Assembly: GCA_051889215.1 (NCBI GenBank)
Contig: JBJFDC010000024.1
Span: forward strand, 1-15,332
Reading direction: 5' to 3'
Length of the DNA: 15,332 nt
Source: UMGS1470 sp051889215
GTDB lineage: Bacteria; Bacillota; Clostridia; Christensenellales; UBA1242
Every line of letters begins with the position of its first letter. Position 1 is the stretch's first letter. Positions 7,070 to 14,056 of this stretch are shown here, in pieces. A model generated the notes under the pieces. That model saw nothing but the letters and a program-made list of their open reading frames with translations. It was not told where the DNA came from and ran no database searches. Made by a program: the position numbers and the translations under genes.

Positions 7070-8127
7070 TGGTTAAAGAAAAACTTGAAGTTGAACTTGC
7101 GAGAATAAAAGACGTCGGTCTGAAAAAGGGCTCAATCAATGAAGAAGACGTCTATTTTAAGATGCTCAAATATGAGCAATCTGCTGACGAAATTCAATCT
7201 TTTATTGAAGAACTTGAAAAATTGGGAATAAAAATCATCAAAGCAAAAGAGCAAGATGTTGAAAAAGAAAGCATGGAAGACATCATTGCCGAGGTTAATG
7301 TTGATGACGCAGTCAAAATGTATCTCAAAGACATTGGAAAAGTTCCTTTGCTGACTGGTGAAGAGGAAATTGACCTCGCAAAGAGAATGCTTGATGGCGA
7401 TATGTATGCAAAAAACAAACTTTCTGAAAGCAACCTTCGTCTTGTCGTTTCCATCGCAAAACGTTATGTGGGAAAAACAAGTATGCAATTTTTGGACCTC
7501 ATTCAAGAGGGCAACATTGGACTTTTGAAAGCGGTTGAAAAATTTGACTACACAAAAGGTTTCCGTTTTTCAACTTATGCGACTTGGTGGATTCGTCAAA
7601 GCATCACCCGTGCCATTGCTGACCAGGCAAGAACAATCAGAATTCCAGTTCACATGGTTGAGACAATCAACAAACTCAACAGAACGACTCGTCAACTTTT
7701 GCAAAAACTTGGTCGTGACCCAACGACTGCAGAAATTGCAGAGGCAATGGGAGTGACCGAGGACAAGGTTTCAGAAGTTCAAAGAATTGCGCAAGACCCA
7801 ATTTCTTTGGAGTCGAGCATTGGTGAAGAACAAGACAGCAAAATTCAAGACATCGTTGAAGACGAGAACGCTCTTTCCCCAATGGAAGTGACAGAGCAAA
7901 CTCTCCTCAAAGAGCAACTTCTTGCTGTTATCGAAACATTGACACCACGTGAACAAAAAGTCATTCGCTTGCGTTATGGTCTTGATGATGGTCACCCTCG
8001 CACACTTGAAGAAGTTGGCCGTGAATTTAATGTCACACGTGAAAGAATAAGACAAATTGAAGCAAAAGCCCTACGAAAACTCAGACAACCAAGTCGCAGC
8101 AAACGACTGCTTCAAGTTGAAGATTAA
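7069..8127 (+). CDS. rpoD: Primary RNA polymerase sigma factor (sigma-70/SigA)
   Basis: The housekeeping sigma factor that directs RNA polymerase to TTGACA/TATAAT promoters of the kind seen throughout this window. 352 residues, a typical compact Firmicutes SigA. Residues 1-60 form a short region 1.1 (GSINEEDVYFKML). Region 1.2 begins near VKMYLKDIGKVPLL (82-95). Region 2 holds NLRLVVSIAKRYVG and FDYTKGFRFSTYATWWIRQ (159-177), for -10 recognition and melting. Region 3 holds IRIPVHMVETINKL. Region 4 ends with TLEEVGREFNVTRERIRQIE (312-331), the -35 helix-turn-helix. The start overlaps the dnaG stop, with GGAGG at 7060-7064, so translation is probably coupled. Confidence 0.98.
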   Translation: MVKEKLEVELARIKDVGLKKGSINEEDVYFKMLKYEQSADEIQSFIEELEKLGIKIIKAKEQDVEKESMEDIIAEVNVDDAVKMYLKDIGKVPLLTGEEEIDLAKRMLDGDMYAKNKLSESNLRLVVSIAKRYVGKTSMQFLDLIQEGNIGLLKAVEKFDYTKGFRFSTYATWWIRQSITRAIADQARTIRIPVHMVETINKLNRTTRQLLQKLGRDPTTAEIAEAMGVTEDKVSEVQRIAQDPISLESSIGEEQDSKIQDIVEDENALSPMEVTEQTLLKEQLLAVIETLTPREQKVIRLRYGLDDGHPRTLEEVGREFNVTRERIRQIEAKALRKLRQPSRSKRLLQVED

Positions 8128-8137
8128 GGAGAAAAAT

Positions 8138-8836
8138 ATGAAATTTGACAAACTTATGCAATATCAAAAATGCGATGCTCAAGCAATCAAACTTGAAAGA
8201 AAATTGGGCGACAGCGAGCACAAAAAGGTTTATTCTCAAATGCTCGCAGTTGTGAAAGATGCAAAAAATCACACCGCTGCTCTTGAAAATCAAGCGGGGG
8301 ATTTGTTGCACTCATACAATCAACTCAAAAACAAATACAAAGAAAACTGCGACCTCCTTGACAAATTGACAAAAGTTGATTTGAACAAAGAATCGGCAGA
8401 AAATGTTGACAAGGTTTTTGAAAAAATTGCTGTCATTTCAAACAATCTCAATGCACTTGAGAAAAAGCTTATGGCAATCGCAGAGCAGGTTAATTCAACC
8501 CTCAACGACTTTGAACAAACAAAAAAGAGATATGGTTCAGCGAGAAACAAATATAACGAACAAAAGGCGATGTATGAAAAAGAAGAGTCCGAAATCAAGC
8601 CCGAACTCGACAAAGTTTATGCTGAACTCAAAAACCTTGAAAAAGAGGTTGAACCAAAAGTTTTGGCAAAATATAAGTCAATTCGTCAAGACAGAATTTT
8701 CCCAGTTCTTGTGCCTCTCATGGACAAGAGTTGCGGTGGTTGCATGATGGAACTTTCATATGCAGCACAATCAAAACTCAAAGAACAAGGGTATCTTGAA
8801 TGCGAGCATTGCAGACGCATGATTTATGTTGATTAA
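8138..8836 (+). CDS. C4-type zinc ribbon coiled-coil protein (COG1579 / DUF164 family)
   Basis: A 232-residue protein with a long N-terminal coiled coil (about residues 1-185, Lys/Glu/Gln/Leu-rich) and a C-terminal zinc ribbon with Cys199-x2-Cys202 (CGGC) and Cys222-x2-Cys225 (CEHC). This is the architecture of the COG1579 family, which is common next to sigA in Firmicutes; its molecular role is poorly defined, with nucleic-acid or protein bridging suggested. The start is ATG 8138 with AAGGAG at 8126-8131, 10 nt after the rpoD stop, so it is the third gene of the dnaG-rpoD operon. The trmK and Nif3-like genes that often follow are absent: a convergent gene begins here, and the two stop codons overlap at 8833-8836. 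Confidence 0.92.
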   Translation: MKFDKLMQYQKCDAQAIKLERKLGDSEHKKVYSQMLAVVKDAKNHTAALENQAGDLLHSYNQLKNKYKENCDLLDKLTKVDLNKESAENVDKVFEKIAVISNNLNALEKKLMAIAEQVNSTLNDFEQTKKRYGSARNKYNEQKAMYEKEESEIKPELDKVYAELKNLEKEVEPKVLAKYKSIRQDRIFPVLVPLMDKSCGGCMMELSYAAQSKLKEQGYLECEHCRRMIYVD

Positions 8837-9450
8837 CGCTTTAACAAGTAGTCAACAAGTTCATTTTGTCGCTCATAAGCCGTGTTGACTGCGTTTTGGT
8901 GAGCGGGGTCAAGGTTGTCTGAGCCATGAGTTCTGCTCATATAAAAATGTATGCATGTGTGACCGTCTTCGTTGTTGTCAGAAATATATGAATAGGAGTG
9001 CGGCATTCCGTTGATTGATGCCGCAATCCAAATTTTGCCAACTTGCACCCAAACCGCACGCCTTGTCCAACTCCAAGTTCCATTATATAGACTCTTGAAA
9101 GTTGCGGTGTCTTTGGTGGTGAGTGCTTCGACATCTGCATGATTATATCCGCCGACACGGCGGACTTTATATTCTTTTTTGGTTTCAACATCAACAACTC
9201 GTGCATCAGTGAACTTTTCAAACAAAGAGTTGACAACTGAAAACCAATTTAGTTTTTCGACTGTGACGATGTTGTTGTCGTAGTGCGTTGTTGAATATGG
9301 TTCAAGTTCTTGAGCATCGTTATATCTCATTTGTTCTTCGATGGACATATTTTCATATTTTGTTGGACTCAATAGTGACGGAAGAAAACTTGCCAAAAGA
9401 CTTGACGAAAACAACGAAATAAGAAGAAGTATAACCAATTTTGATTTCAT
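8833..9450 (-). CDS. Secreted protein with conserved-looking His/Cys motifs, unknown function
   Basis: 205 residues. Residues 1-27 are an N-terminal signal peptide or anchor (MKSKLVILLLISLFSSSLLA) with no lipobox. The domain, about residues 65-195, has clustered polar motifs: GGYNHADVE (100-108), TWSWTRRAVWVQV, IAASINGMPHS (142-152), DGHTCIHFYMSRTHG (162-176) and DPAHQNAV. I recall similar His-rich motifs in secreted, cell-wall-associated proteins of Clostridia, sometimes fused to peptidoglycan-binding repeats. The G-H-x-C-I-H-F string with an upstream His recalls the Cys/His layout of L,D-transpeptidases, but it is not the standard HG...S-x-GC-R motif, so the enzymatic role is a guess. ATG 9450 is chosen over an upstream ATG at 9540, because the signal peptide then sits at the terminus and the promoter lies between the two. 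No clear ribosome binding site precedes it. Its stop overlaps that of the zinc ribbon gene. Confidence 0.8.
   Translation of the reverse strand: MKSKLVILLLISLFSSSLLASFLPSLLSPTKYENMSIEEQMRYNDAQELEPYSTTHYDNNIVTVEKLNWFSVVNSLFEKFTDARVVDVETKKEYKVRRVGGYNHADVEALTTKDTATFKSLYNGTWSWTRRAVWVQVGKIWIAASINGMPHSYSYISDNNEDGHTCIHFYMSRTHGSDNLDPAHQNAVNTAYERQNELVDYLLKR
8848..8897 (+). terminator. Possible weak terminator of the dnaG operon inside the convergent gene
   Basis: A 10-bp stem including one G-U pair (8848-8857 with 8883-8892; core AGTCAACA / TGTTGACT) encloses a 25-nt loop and is followed by only four T. It lies in the 3' coding region of the opposite-strand gene. The short T-tract and large loop make this uncertain, but no other terminator for the operon is visible. 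Confidence 0.35.
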
Positions 9451-9465
9451 AAATCTATTTTGCTT

Positions 9466-9495
9466 ATAATAAATTTTTTTATTAAATATTGTCGA
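9466..9495 (-). promoter_or_regulatory. Promoter of the secreted-protein gene
   Basis: On the minus strand, TCGACA (9490-9495), an 18-nt spacer and TATTAT (9466-9471). The -10 ends 15 nt before the start codon, so the leader would be about 8-9 nt and without a ribosome binding site. Confidence 0.5.
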
Positions 9496-9540
9496 ATTTT
9501 TTGTAAAATAAACAAACTCAATAAAAATAATAAAAAACAC

Positions 9541-9569
9541 TTGAAATTTGGTTTTGCATTTGTTATAAT
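9541..9569 (+). promoter_or_regulatory. Promoter of the small membrane protein gene
   Basis: TTGAAA (9541-9546), a 17-nt spacer and a perfect TATAAT (9564-9569) with an extended TG at 9561-9562. It is one of the best promoter matches in the window, and it diverges from the promoter of the minus-strand secreted gene. Confidence 0.88.
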
Positions 9570-9593
9570 CAAAAACATCAAGGAGAAAACGAA

Positions 9594-9821
9594 ATGCTGT
9601 TATTGGAAGATTTTGTCACTGTTATTTCAAGAGCAAATGTTATTGCGGGAATAATCTTGGCGGCCGTGGGACTTGCACTCACACTTTTGGCAAAAAAAAT
9701 CACAAGAATTGCCAGAAAGAAGCAAGACATTGATGAGGCCGACAAATTGTATCTTGCTCTCAAGGGACTCGCTCTCGTTATGATTCTGGTGGCTCTGATT
9801 GTTATGATAATCAAAATTTAA
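9594..9821 (+). CDS. Small two-helix membrane protein
   Basis: 75 residues with two hydrophobic segments, about 14-33 (ANVIAGIILAAVGLALTLLA) and 54-73. They are joined by a charged loop, KKITRIARKKQDIDEADK (34-51), whose first half is basic. By the positive-inside rule the loop is cytoplasmic, with both ends outside. The start at 9594 is supported by AAGGAG (9580-9585) and a near-consensus extended -10 promoter. It is followed by a terminator and is its own transcription unit. I do not recognise the family. Small membrane proteins like this can be regulators of larger complexes or simply of unknown function. Confidence 0.78.
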   Translation: MLLLEDFVTVISRANVIAGIILAAVGLALTLLAKKITRIARKKQDIDEADKLYLALKGLALVMILVALIVMIIKI

Positions 9822-9844
9822 TTTGTCAAATTTGTGAGAAAACG

Positions 9845-9874
9845 AACATAGGAACTGCTTCCTATGTTTTTTTT
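9845..9874 (+). terminator. Intrinsic terminator between the small membrane protein gene and valS
   Basis: A perfect 10-bp stem, AACATAGGAA and TTCCTATGTT, with a CTGC loop and eight T at the 3' side. It ends 17 nt before the valS start, leaving no room for a separate promoter after it. valS must therefore be transcribed through it, or from a promoter overlapping it. Confidence 0.88.
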
Positions 9875-9891
9875 GAAAAGGGGAGAAAATT

Positions 9892-12507
9892 ATGCAAAAG
9901 ACTTATGAACCAAAAGAATTCGAAAAAAGCATATATTTAAATTGGCTTGAAAAAAAATATTTTCATGCTGATGCAAATTCAAATAAACCGCATTTTTCTG
10001 TTGTTATGCCACCACCAAATGTCACAGGACAACTTCATATTGGTCACGCGTTAAATAATACAATTCAAGACATTCTCGTCAGATATAAGAGGATGAAAGG
10101 TTTTGACACGCTTTGGCTTCCTGGCACTGACCATGCGGCTATTGCAACAGAAGCAAAAGTCGTTGAGTCAATCACAAAAGAAGGAAAAACCAAAGAAGAA
10201 ATTGGCAGAGATGAATTCGTCAAACTTGGTTGGGATTGGTATAACAAATTTGGAAACAGAATTTGCGAGCAACAATATGCTCTGGGAGTTTCTTGCGATT
10301 GGGATAGAAAAGCATTTACGATGGACGAAAACCTCAATCGTGCAGTCAGACATGTATTTGTTTCATACTACAAAAAAGATTTGATTTATAGAGGCAAAAG
10401 AATTGTCAACTGGTGCCCACATTGCAAGAGTGCAATTTCAGACATCGAAAACGAATATGTTGACCAAAACACGTCTTTGTGGTCAATAAGATATCCATAT
10501 GAGGACGGAACGGGTGAGATTGTTGTTGCAACCACACGTCCCGAAACAATGTTTGGCGACACCGCAGTTGCAGTCAACCCTCGTGACCCTCGTTATAAGG
10601 ACACTATTGGGAAAAATGTTATTCTTCCACTCGTCAATCGACCAATTCCTGTGGTTGCTGACGAATATTCTGAAATGGATTTTGGAACTGGCGCGGTTAA
10701 AATCACTCCCGCACACGACCCAAATGACTATGAACTTGGACTTCGTCATAATCTCGATGTGATTTCATGTATTGGCGATGACGGAATACTAAATGAAGCA
10801 GCAGGTGAATTTGCCGGGCTCGACAGATTTGAGGCGCGTAAACAAGTTGTCAAAAAACTTGAAGAAGAGGGTTATCTTGTCAAAATCACAAAATACAAAA
10901 ACAAAGTTGGAACTTGTCAACGTTGCCACACAATAACAGAACCAAAAATCTCAACTCAATGGTTTGTCAAGATGGAAGACCTTGCAAAACCAGCGATTGA
11001 AGTTGTCAAGAATGGAAAGTTGAAATTCTTCCCAAAACGTTTTGAAAAACAATATATCAACTGGCTTGCAAACATAAAAGACTGGTGCATTTCTCGTCAA
11101 ATTTGGCTCGGTCACAGAATTCCTGCATACACTTGTCAAGATTGCGGCAATCTCATGGTCGAAGAAAACGATGTTCATGTTTGCTCCAAATGCGGAAGCC
11201 ATAACATTGTTCAAGACCCTGATGTTCTTGACACATGGTTCTCGTCTGCTCTTTGGCCATTTTCAACTCTTGGATATCCAAATCACACAAAAGACCTTGA
11301 AACTTATTATCCAACAAGCACTCTTGTCACAGGATATGACATTATCGCATTCTGGGTCTCAAAAATGGTTTTCTCCGGACTTGAATTCATGGGCGATGTT
11401 CCATTTGAACATTGTGTCATAAACGGCTTGGTTCGCGATGGAATCGGAAGAAAAATGAGCAAGTCTTTGGGCAATGGTGTTGACCCAATGGAACTCATTG
11501 ACAAATATGGCGCCGACGCACTCCGAATGTCTCTCGTTCATGGAATGAGCATGGGTGCTGATGTGAAATACACCGAGAGCAAAGCAGAAAGCTCAAAAAT
11601 ATTTATCAACAAACTTTTTAATGCTTCAAAGTTTGTTCTTATGAATCTCGATGAATATGAAAAGCAAGATATTTCAAAGTGTGTTCAAAATTATGCCGAC
11701 AAATGGATTTTGACCGAGTATAACAAACTCGTTAAACACGTCACGCGACACATGGATAAATATGAACAGGGGATTGCAATTTCAAGTCTTATTGACTTTA
11801 TTTGGTCAAAATTCTGCGACTGGTATATTGAGGCATCAAAGAACAACATCTATAGCCAAGACAAAACTATTAAAAACAAAACAATGAACATTTTGGTCTA
11901 TGTGCTTGAAGGTGTTTTGAAACTCATTCATCCATTCATTCCATTTGTGACAGAATGCATTTATCAAGAACTTCCAAATCATGGTGAGAGCATCATGATT
12001 GAAAGTTATCCTGAATATTCTGAAAAATTGAATTTCAAAGATGGAACAAAATTTGAAAAGATTATTTCAATCATCAAATCAATAAGAAATCTGCGTTCGG
12101 AAATGAATGTCGCAGACAACAAGAGAACGGCGCTTTTTGTTGAAATTTTGAGTGAAAAAGACCTTGTTGAAAAGTCACTTGATGTCATCAGCAAATTGGG
12201 ATTTGGAAACTCAATCAAAGTTGTTTTGTCGGAAGATGAAATAGAAGAAAAACATGTCAAAATCTTGGGGGAAATAGCAAATATTTATATCCCAATGAAT
12301 GAACTCGTTGACACAGCAAAAGAGCAAGCGCGTCTTGAAAAAGAAATCGACACTCTCAAAAAAGAAATTGCAAGAAGTGAAGGAATGCTTGGCAATCAAA
12401 ATTTCATCGCTCGTGCGCCTCATGAACTCGTTGAAAAAGAACGTGAAAAACTTGAAAAAAACAAATCACTTCTCACAAAAACCAAGCAAGCACTTGCAGA
12501 TTTATAA
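9892..12507 (+). CDS. valS: Valyl-tRNA synthetase
   Basis: Charges tRNA-Val with valine in the cytoplasm. 871 residues, the usual length. The class I signatures are intact: PPPNVTGQLHIGHALNN with HIGH at 49-52, and KMSKS at 521-525. The editing domain with TTRPETMFGDTAVAV is present, and GTDHAAIATE marks the catalytic core. Paired Cys motifs (CPHC at 175-178 with CQRC at 342-345; CQDCG at 415-419 with CSKCG) suggest two zinc knuckles, as in many Clostridia enzymes. The C-terminal 65 residues form the tRNA-binding coiled-coil arm (LEKEIDTLKKEIARSEG...). The ATG at 9892 has GGGGAG a few bases upstream. No T-box leader is present, since only 70 nt separate it from the previous gene. folC, a frequent downstream neighbour in Firmicutes, is absent here. 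Confidence 0.98.
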   Translation: MQKTYEPKEFEKSIYLNWLEKKYFHADANSNKPHFSVVMPPPNVTGQLHIGHALNNTIQDILVRYKRMKGFDTLWLPGTDHAAIATEAKVVESITKEGKTKEEIGRDEFVKLGWDWYNKFGNRICEQQYALGVSCDWDRKAFTMDENLNRAVRHVFVSYYKKDLIYRGKRIVNWCPHCKSAISDIENEYVDQNTSLWSIRYPYEDGTGEIVVATTRPETMFGDTAVAVNPRDPRYKDTIGKNVILPLVNRPIPVVADEYSEMDFGTGAVKITPAHDPNDYELGLRHNLDVISCIGDDGILNEAAGEFAGLDRFEARKQVVKKLEEEGYLVKITKYKNKVGTCQRCHTITEPKISTQWFVKMEDLAKPAIEVVKNGKLKFFPKRFEKQYINWLANIKDWCISRQIWLGHRIPAYTCQDCGNLMVEENDVHVCSKCGSHNIVQDPDVLDTWFSSALWPFSTLGYPNHTKDLETYYPTSTLVTGYDIIAFWVSKMVFSGLEFMGDVPFEHCVINGLVRDGIGRKMSKSLGNGVDPMELIDKYGADALRMSLVHGMSMGADVKYTESKAESSKIFINKLFNASKFVLMNLDEYEKQDISKCVQNYADKWILTEYNKLVKHVTRHMDKYEQGIAISSLIDFIWSKFCDWYIEASKNNIYSQDKTIKNKTMNILVYVLEGVLKLIHPFIPFVTECIYQELPNHGESIMIESYPEYSEKLNFKDGTKFEKIISIIKSIRNLRSEMNVADNKRTALFVEILSEKDLVEKSLDVISKLGFGNSIKVVLSEDEIEEKHVKILGEIANIYIPMNELVDTAKEQARLEKEIDTLKKEIARSEGMLGNQNFIARAPHELVEKEREKLEKNKSLLTKTKQALADL

Positions 12508-12509
12508 TC

Positions 12510-12540
12510 AAAAAAGCCGAGATTATTCTCGACTTTTTTT
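12510..12540. terminator. Bidirectional terminator shared by valS and the DUF4364 gene
   Basis: AGCCGAGA (12515-12522) and TCTCGACT (12527-12534) with a TTAT loop. An A-run lies on the left and a T-run on the right, so either strand gives hairpin plus U-tract. The single imperfect pair is C-A on the plus transcript but a G-U wobble on the minus transcript. The T-run abuts the stop codon of the minus-strand gene. Confidence 0.85.
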
Positions 12541-13090
12541 ATTCATCAATCAAAGTTTCGCATATGTTTTCATAAACCGATGGAGCAAGTTCTTGCCACT
12601 TTTTGCAGGCGTTCATCGCAGAGTTTCTTGAAGGGGCCTTGATTTTGAGTTCAAACATTGGTTGATTGACCAGTTGCGAACGAATGCGCAAACTGACAGT
12701 GAATGAACCATCACTGTTTTTTGTGTAGTCTGAAAGATATTCTTGCGAACGTTTGACATTCATTCTGTTCAGTTTGACATAATCAGTGATTTTTTCGCGC
12801 ATACTCAAAGGAATGCGTTTGTAAAAGTGGGACAGACAATTTCGACCCTCATAGGTAATCGTGTATCGCTCTTCGTTTTCTGCTTCTTCTGTTTTATATA
12901 GAAATCCGGAATTGAGAAGTTCCCACATGAGTTCTTTGCATTCCATGTAGTTGAGCCAATTATTTTTGCTTGTGCAGATGTCAAGAATGGAGTTTTCCGT
13001 TAGGGGAATCTCCATTTTTTCCATAACCCAAAGCAAAATTAGCTTGCCAGTTGTTTGGTCGCGTTCGAAAGTTTGATCTCTATGTTCCAT
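12539..13090 (-). CDS. DUF4364 family protein (winged-helix type)
   Basis: A 183-residue protein that matches my memory of the DUF4364 family of Clostridia. The N-terminal half looks like a winged helix: TGKLILLWVMEKMEIPLTENSILD, then NWLNYMECKELMWELLNSGFL, then a strand region ERYTITYEGRNCLSHFYKRIP. The C-terminal half is mainly beta (DGSFTVSLRIRSQLVNQPMFELKIKAP). It is probably a DNA-binding regulator or adaptor of unknown target, in the cytoplasm. The start is put at ATG 13090 rather than the longer ATG 13126, because 13126 falls exactly on the -35 element of a near-perfect promoter whose -10 ends 7 nt before 13090. The mRNA would then be leaderless; no ribosome binding site is seen before either start. 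It converges on valS and shares its terminator. Confidence 0.85.
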   Translation of the reverse strand: MEHRDQTFERDQTTGKLILLWVMEKMEIPLTENSILDICTSKNNWLNYMECKELMWELLNSGFLYKTEEAENEERYTITYEGRNCLSHFYKRIPLSMREKITDYVKLNRMNVKRSQEYLSDYTKNSDGSFTVSLRIRSQLVNQPMFELKIKAPSRNSAMNACKKWQELAPSVYENICETLIDE

Positions 13091-13097
13091 TGTGTTT

Positions 13098-13126
13098 ATT
13101 ATATCAAAGCAAATTTTGGTTGTCAT
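13098..13126 (-). promoter_or_regulatory. Promoter of the DUF4364 gene, predicted to give a leaderless mRNA
   Basis: On the minus strand, ATGACA (13121-13126, 5 of 6 matches to TTGACA), an exact 17-nt spacer and a perfect TATAAT (13098-13103). The -10 is only 7 nt from ATG 13090, so transcription should start at or next to the A of the start codon. Confidence 0.8.
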
Positions 13127-13175
13127 GCTTTTTCAAAATAAATTCCAATATTTACTTTTATTTTTTTTTATTGTG

Positions 13176-13184
13176 TGTTATTAT
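13176..13184 (+). promoter_or_regulatory. Extended -10 promoter of the 13202 gene
   Basis: TGTTATTAT (13176-13184) is an extended -10. No good -35 is found at 17 nt, where the sequence is TTTTAT, and a run of nine T (13161-13169) fills the upstream spacer. Predicted start near 13191, a leader of about 11 nt. It diverges from the DUF4364 promoter. Confidence 0.5.
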
Positions 13185-13201
13185 CAAAAAGTGAGGAAAA
13201 A

Positions 13202-14056
13202 ATGACAATTGCAAATGATGAAAAAAACTTAATAATGAATGTGATTTTGAGTTGCAATGAACTCATTGATGGCAAATTTATTTTGGCGGATTCAAAAATT
13301 TCAAAAATTCTTCAAGACATCACAGAGAGCAAAGAAGTTTATAATCTGCTATCTGAATGCATGGCAAATTTTAATTTTGATAGAGAATTCATCAGAGCCA
13401 AAATCAAATTGCCAACAAAACCGGGATATTTCAAAATGCCAGATGAAAAATACAAAATTCTTCCAATGGTGTTTTGTATTTTGGTTGATATTTCAAAGCA
13501 TAAAATTGATTTTCAGTCATTTTTAAAAGATTATTTTTCATCTGAAGACGGAAAAATATCAGAGTATGAAAATTTTGCAAATGAGGTTATAAAGCCATTT
13601 AGGAATGCAATAAGTGATATGTTTGAACTTCCTCTTGTCATTGAAGAACGTGTGCAAAAAATTCAAAAGAATGACCCTTTGCAAGAACATAAGGAAAGAA
13701 TTGAGGCGCAAAAGAGAATGAACGAGGAAAGAAAGGAGCAAAAAATGGAAGAACAAAGTCAACAAACAAAACCAGAATTTGAAGAGCCAAGATTGACCAT
13801 TTTTGGTGACATAACAAAAATAGTCAATGAAATCATTGCGACGATTCAATATGATTATCACCTCAAACCAGACCTCAAAGATAATGCAACAATCATGCTC
13901 CAAGGAATAAAGCGGGCGTGCGAACTTGAAGATTTCAAACTTCTCAACGCTTTGCTCATTGGTTTTGATTATGTTGGCGGGGGAATCAAGAGCATCAGAT
14001 TTATTTATAAAGAACTCAAAGAAACCATTGCTGATTTTTATGCAAACCTTGGCTAA
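13202..14056 (+). CDS. Unrecognised charged cytoplasmic protein
   Basis: 284 residues, no signal peptide or membrane segment, and no family that I recognise. Three parts can be seen. Residues 1-155 are a mixed, mainly helical region with LSCNELIDGKFILADSKISK and RAKIKLPTKPGYFKMP. Residues about 157-205 form a Glu/Lys/Gln-rich linker or coiled coil (ERIEAQKRMNEERKEQKMEE). The C-terminal 80 residues form a second helical domain (FGDITKIVNEIIATIQYDY, GIKRACELEDFKLLNALLIG, FIYKELKETIADFYANLG). The start is ATG 13202 with GAGG at 13193-13196; the upstream in-frame ATG at 13175 lies before the predicted transcription start. It is divergent from DUF4364, converges with ylbJ, and overlaps its stop codon by 4 nt. 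Confidence 0.78.
   Translation: MTIANDEKNLIMNVILSCNELIDGKFILADSKISKILQDITESKEVYNLLSECMANFNFDREFIRAKIKLPTKPGYFKMPDEKYKILPMVFCILVDISKHKIDFQSFLKDYFSSEDGKISEYENFANEVIKPFRNAISDMFELPLVIEERVQKIQKNDPLQEHKERIEAQKRMNEERKEQKMEEQSQQTKPEFEEPRLTIFGDITKIVNEIIATIQYDYHLKPDLKDNATIMLQGIKRACELEDFKLLNALLIGFDYVGGGIKSIRFIYKELKETIADFYANLG

Noticed and set aside
8057..8137. Upstream in-frame ATG at 8057 for the zinc ribbon gene
   Set aside because: It would overlap 71 nt of rpoD. AAGGAG at 8126-8131 points to ATG 8138.
9822..9891. T-box riboswitch before valS
   Set aside because: Only about 70 nt are available, and the single hairpin is a simple terminator. No T-box bulge or specifier structure can fit.
13161..13169. 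Run of nine T upstream of the 13202 gene as a second phase-variable tract
   Set aside because: Short T-runs are common in this AT-rich DNA, and no clear -35 is placed so that the run would set the spacing. It was kept only as a note on the promoter.
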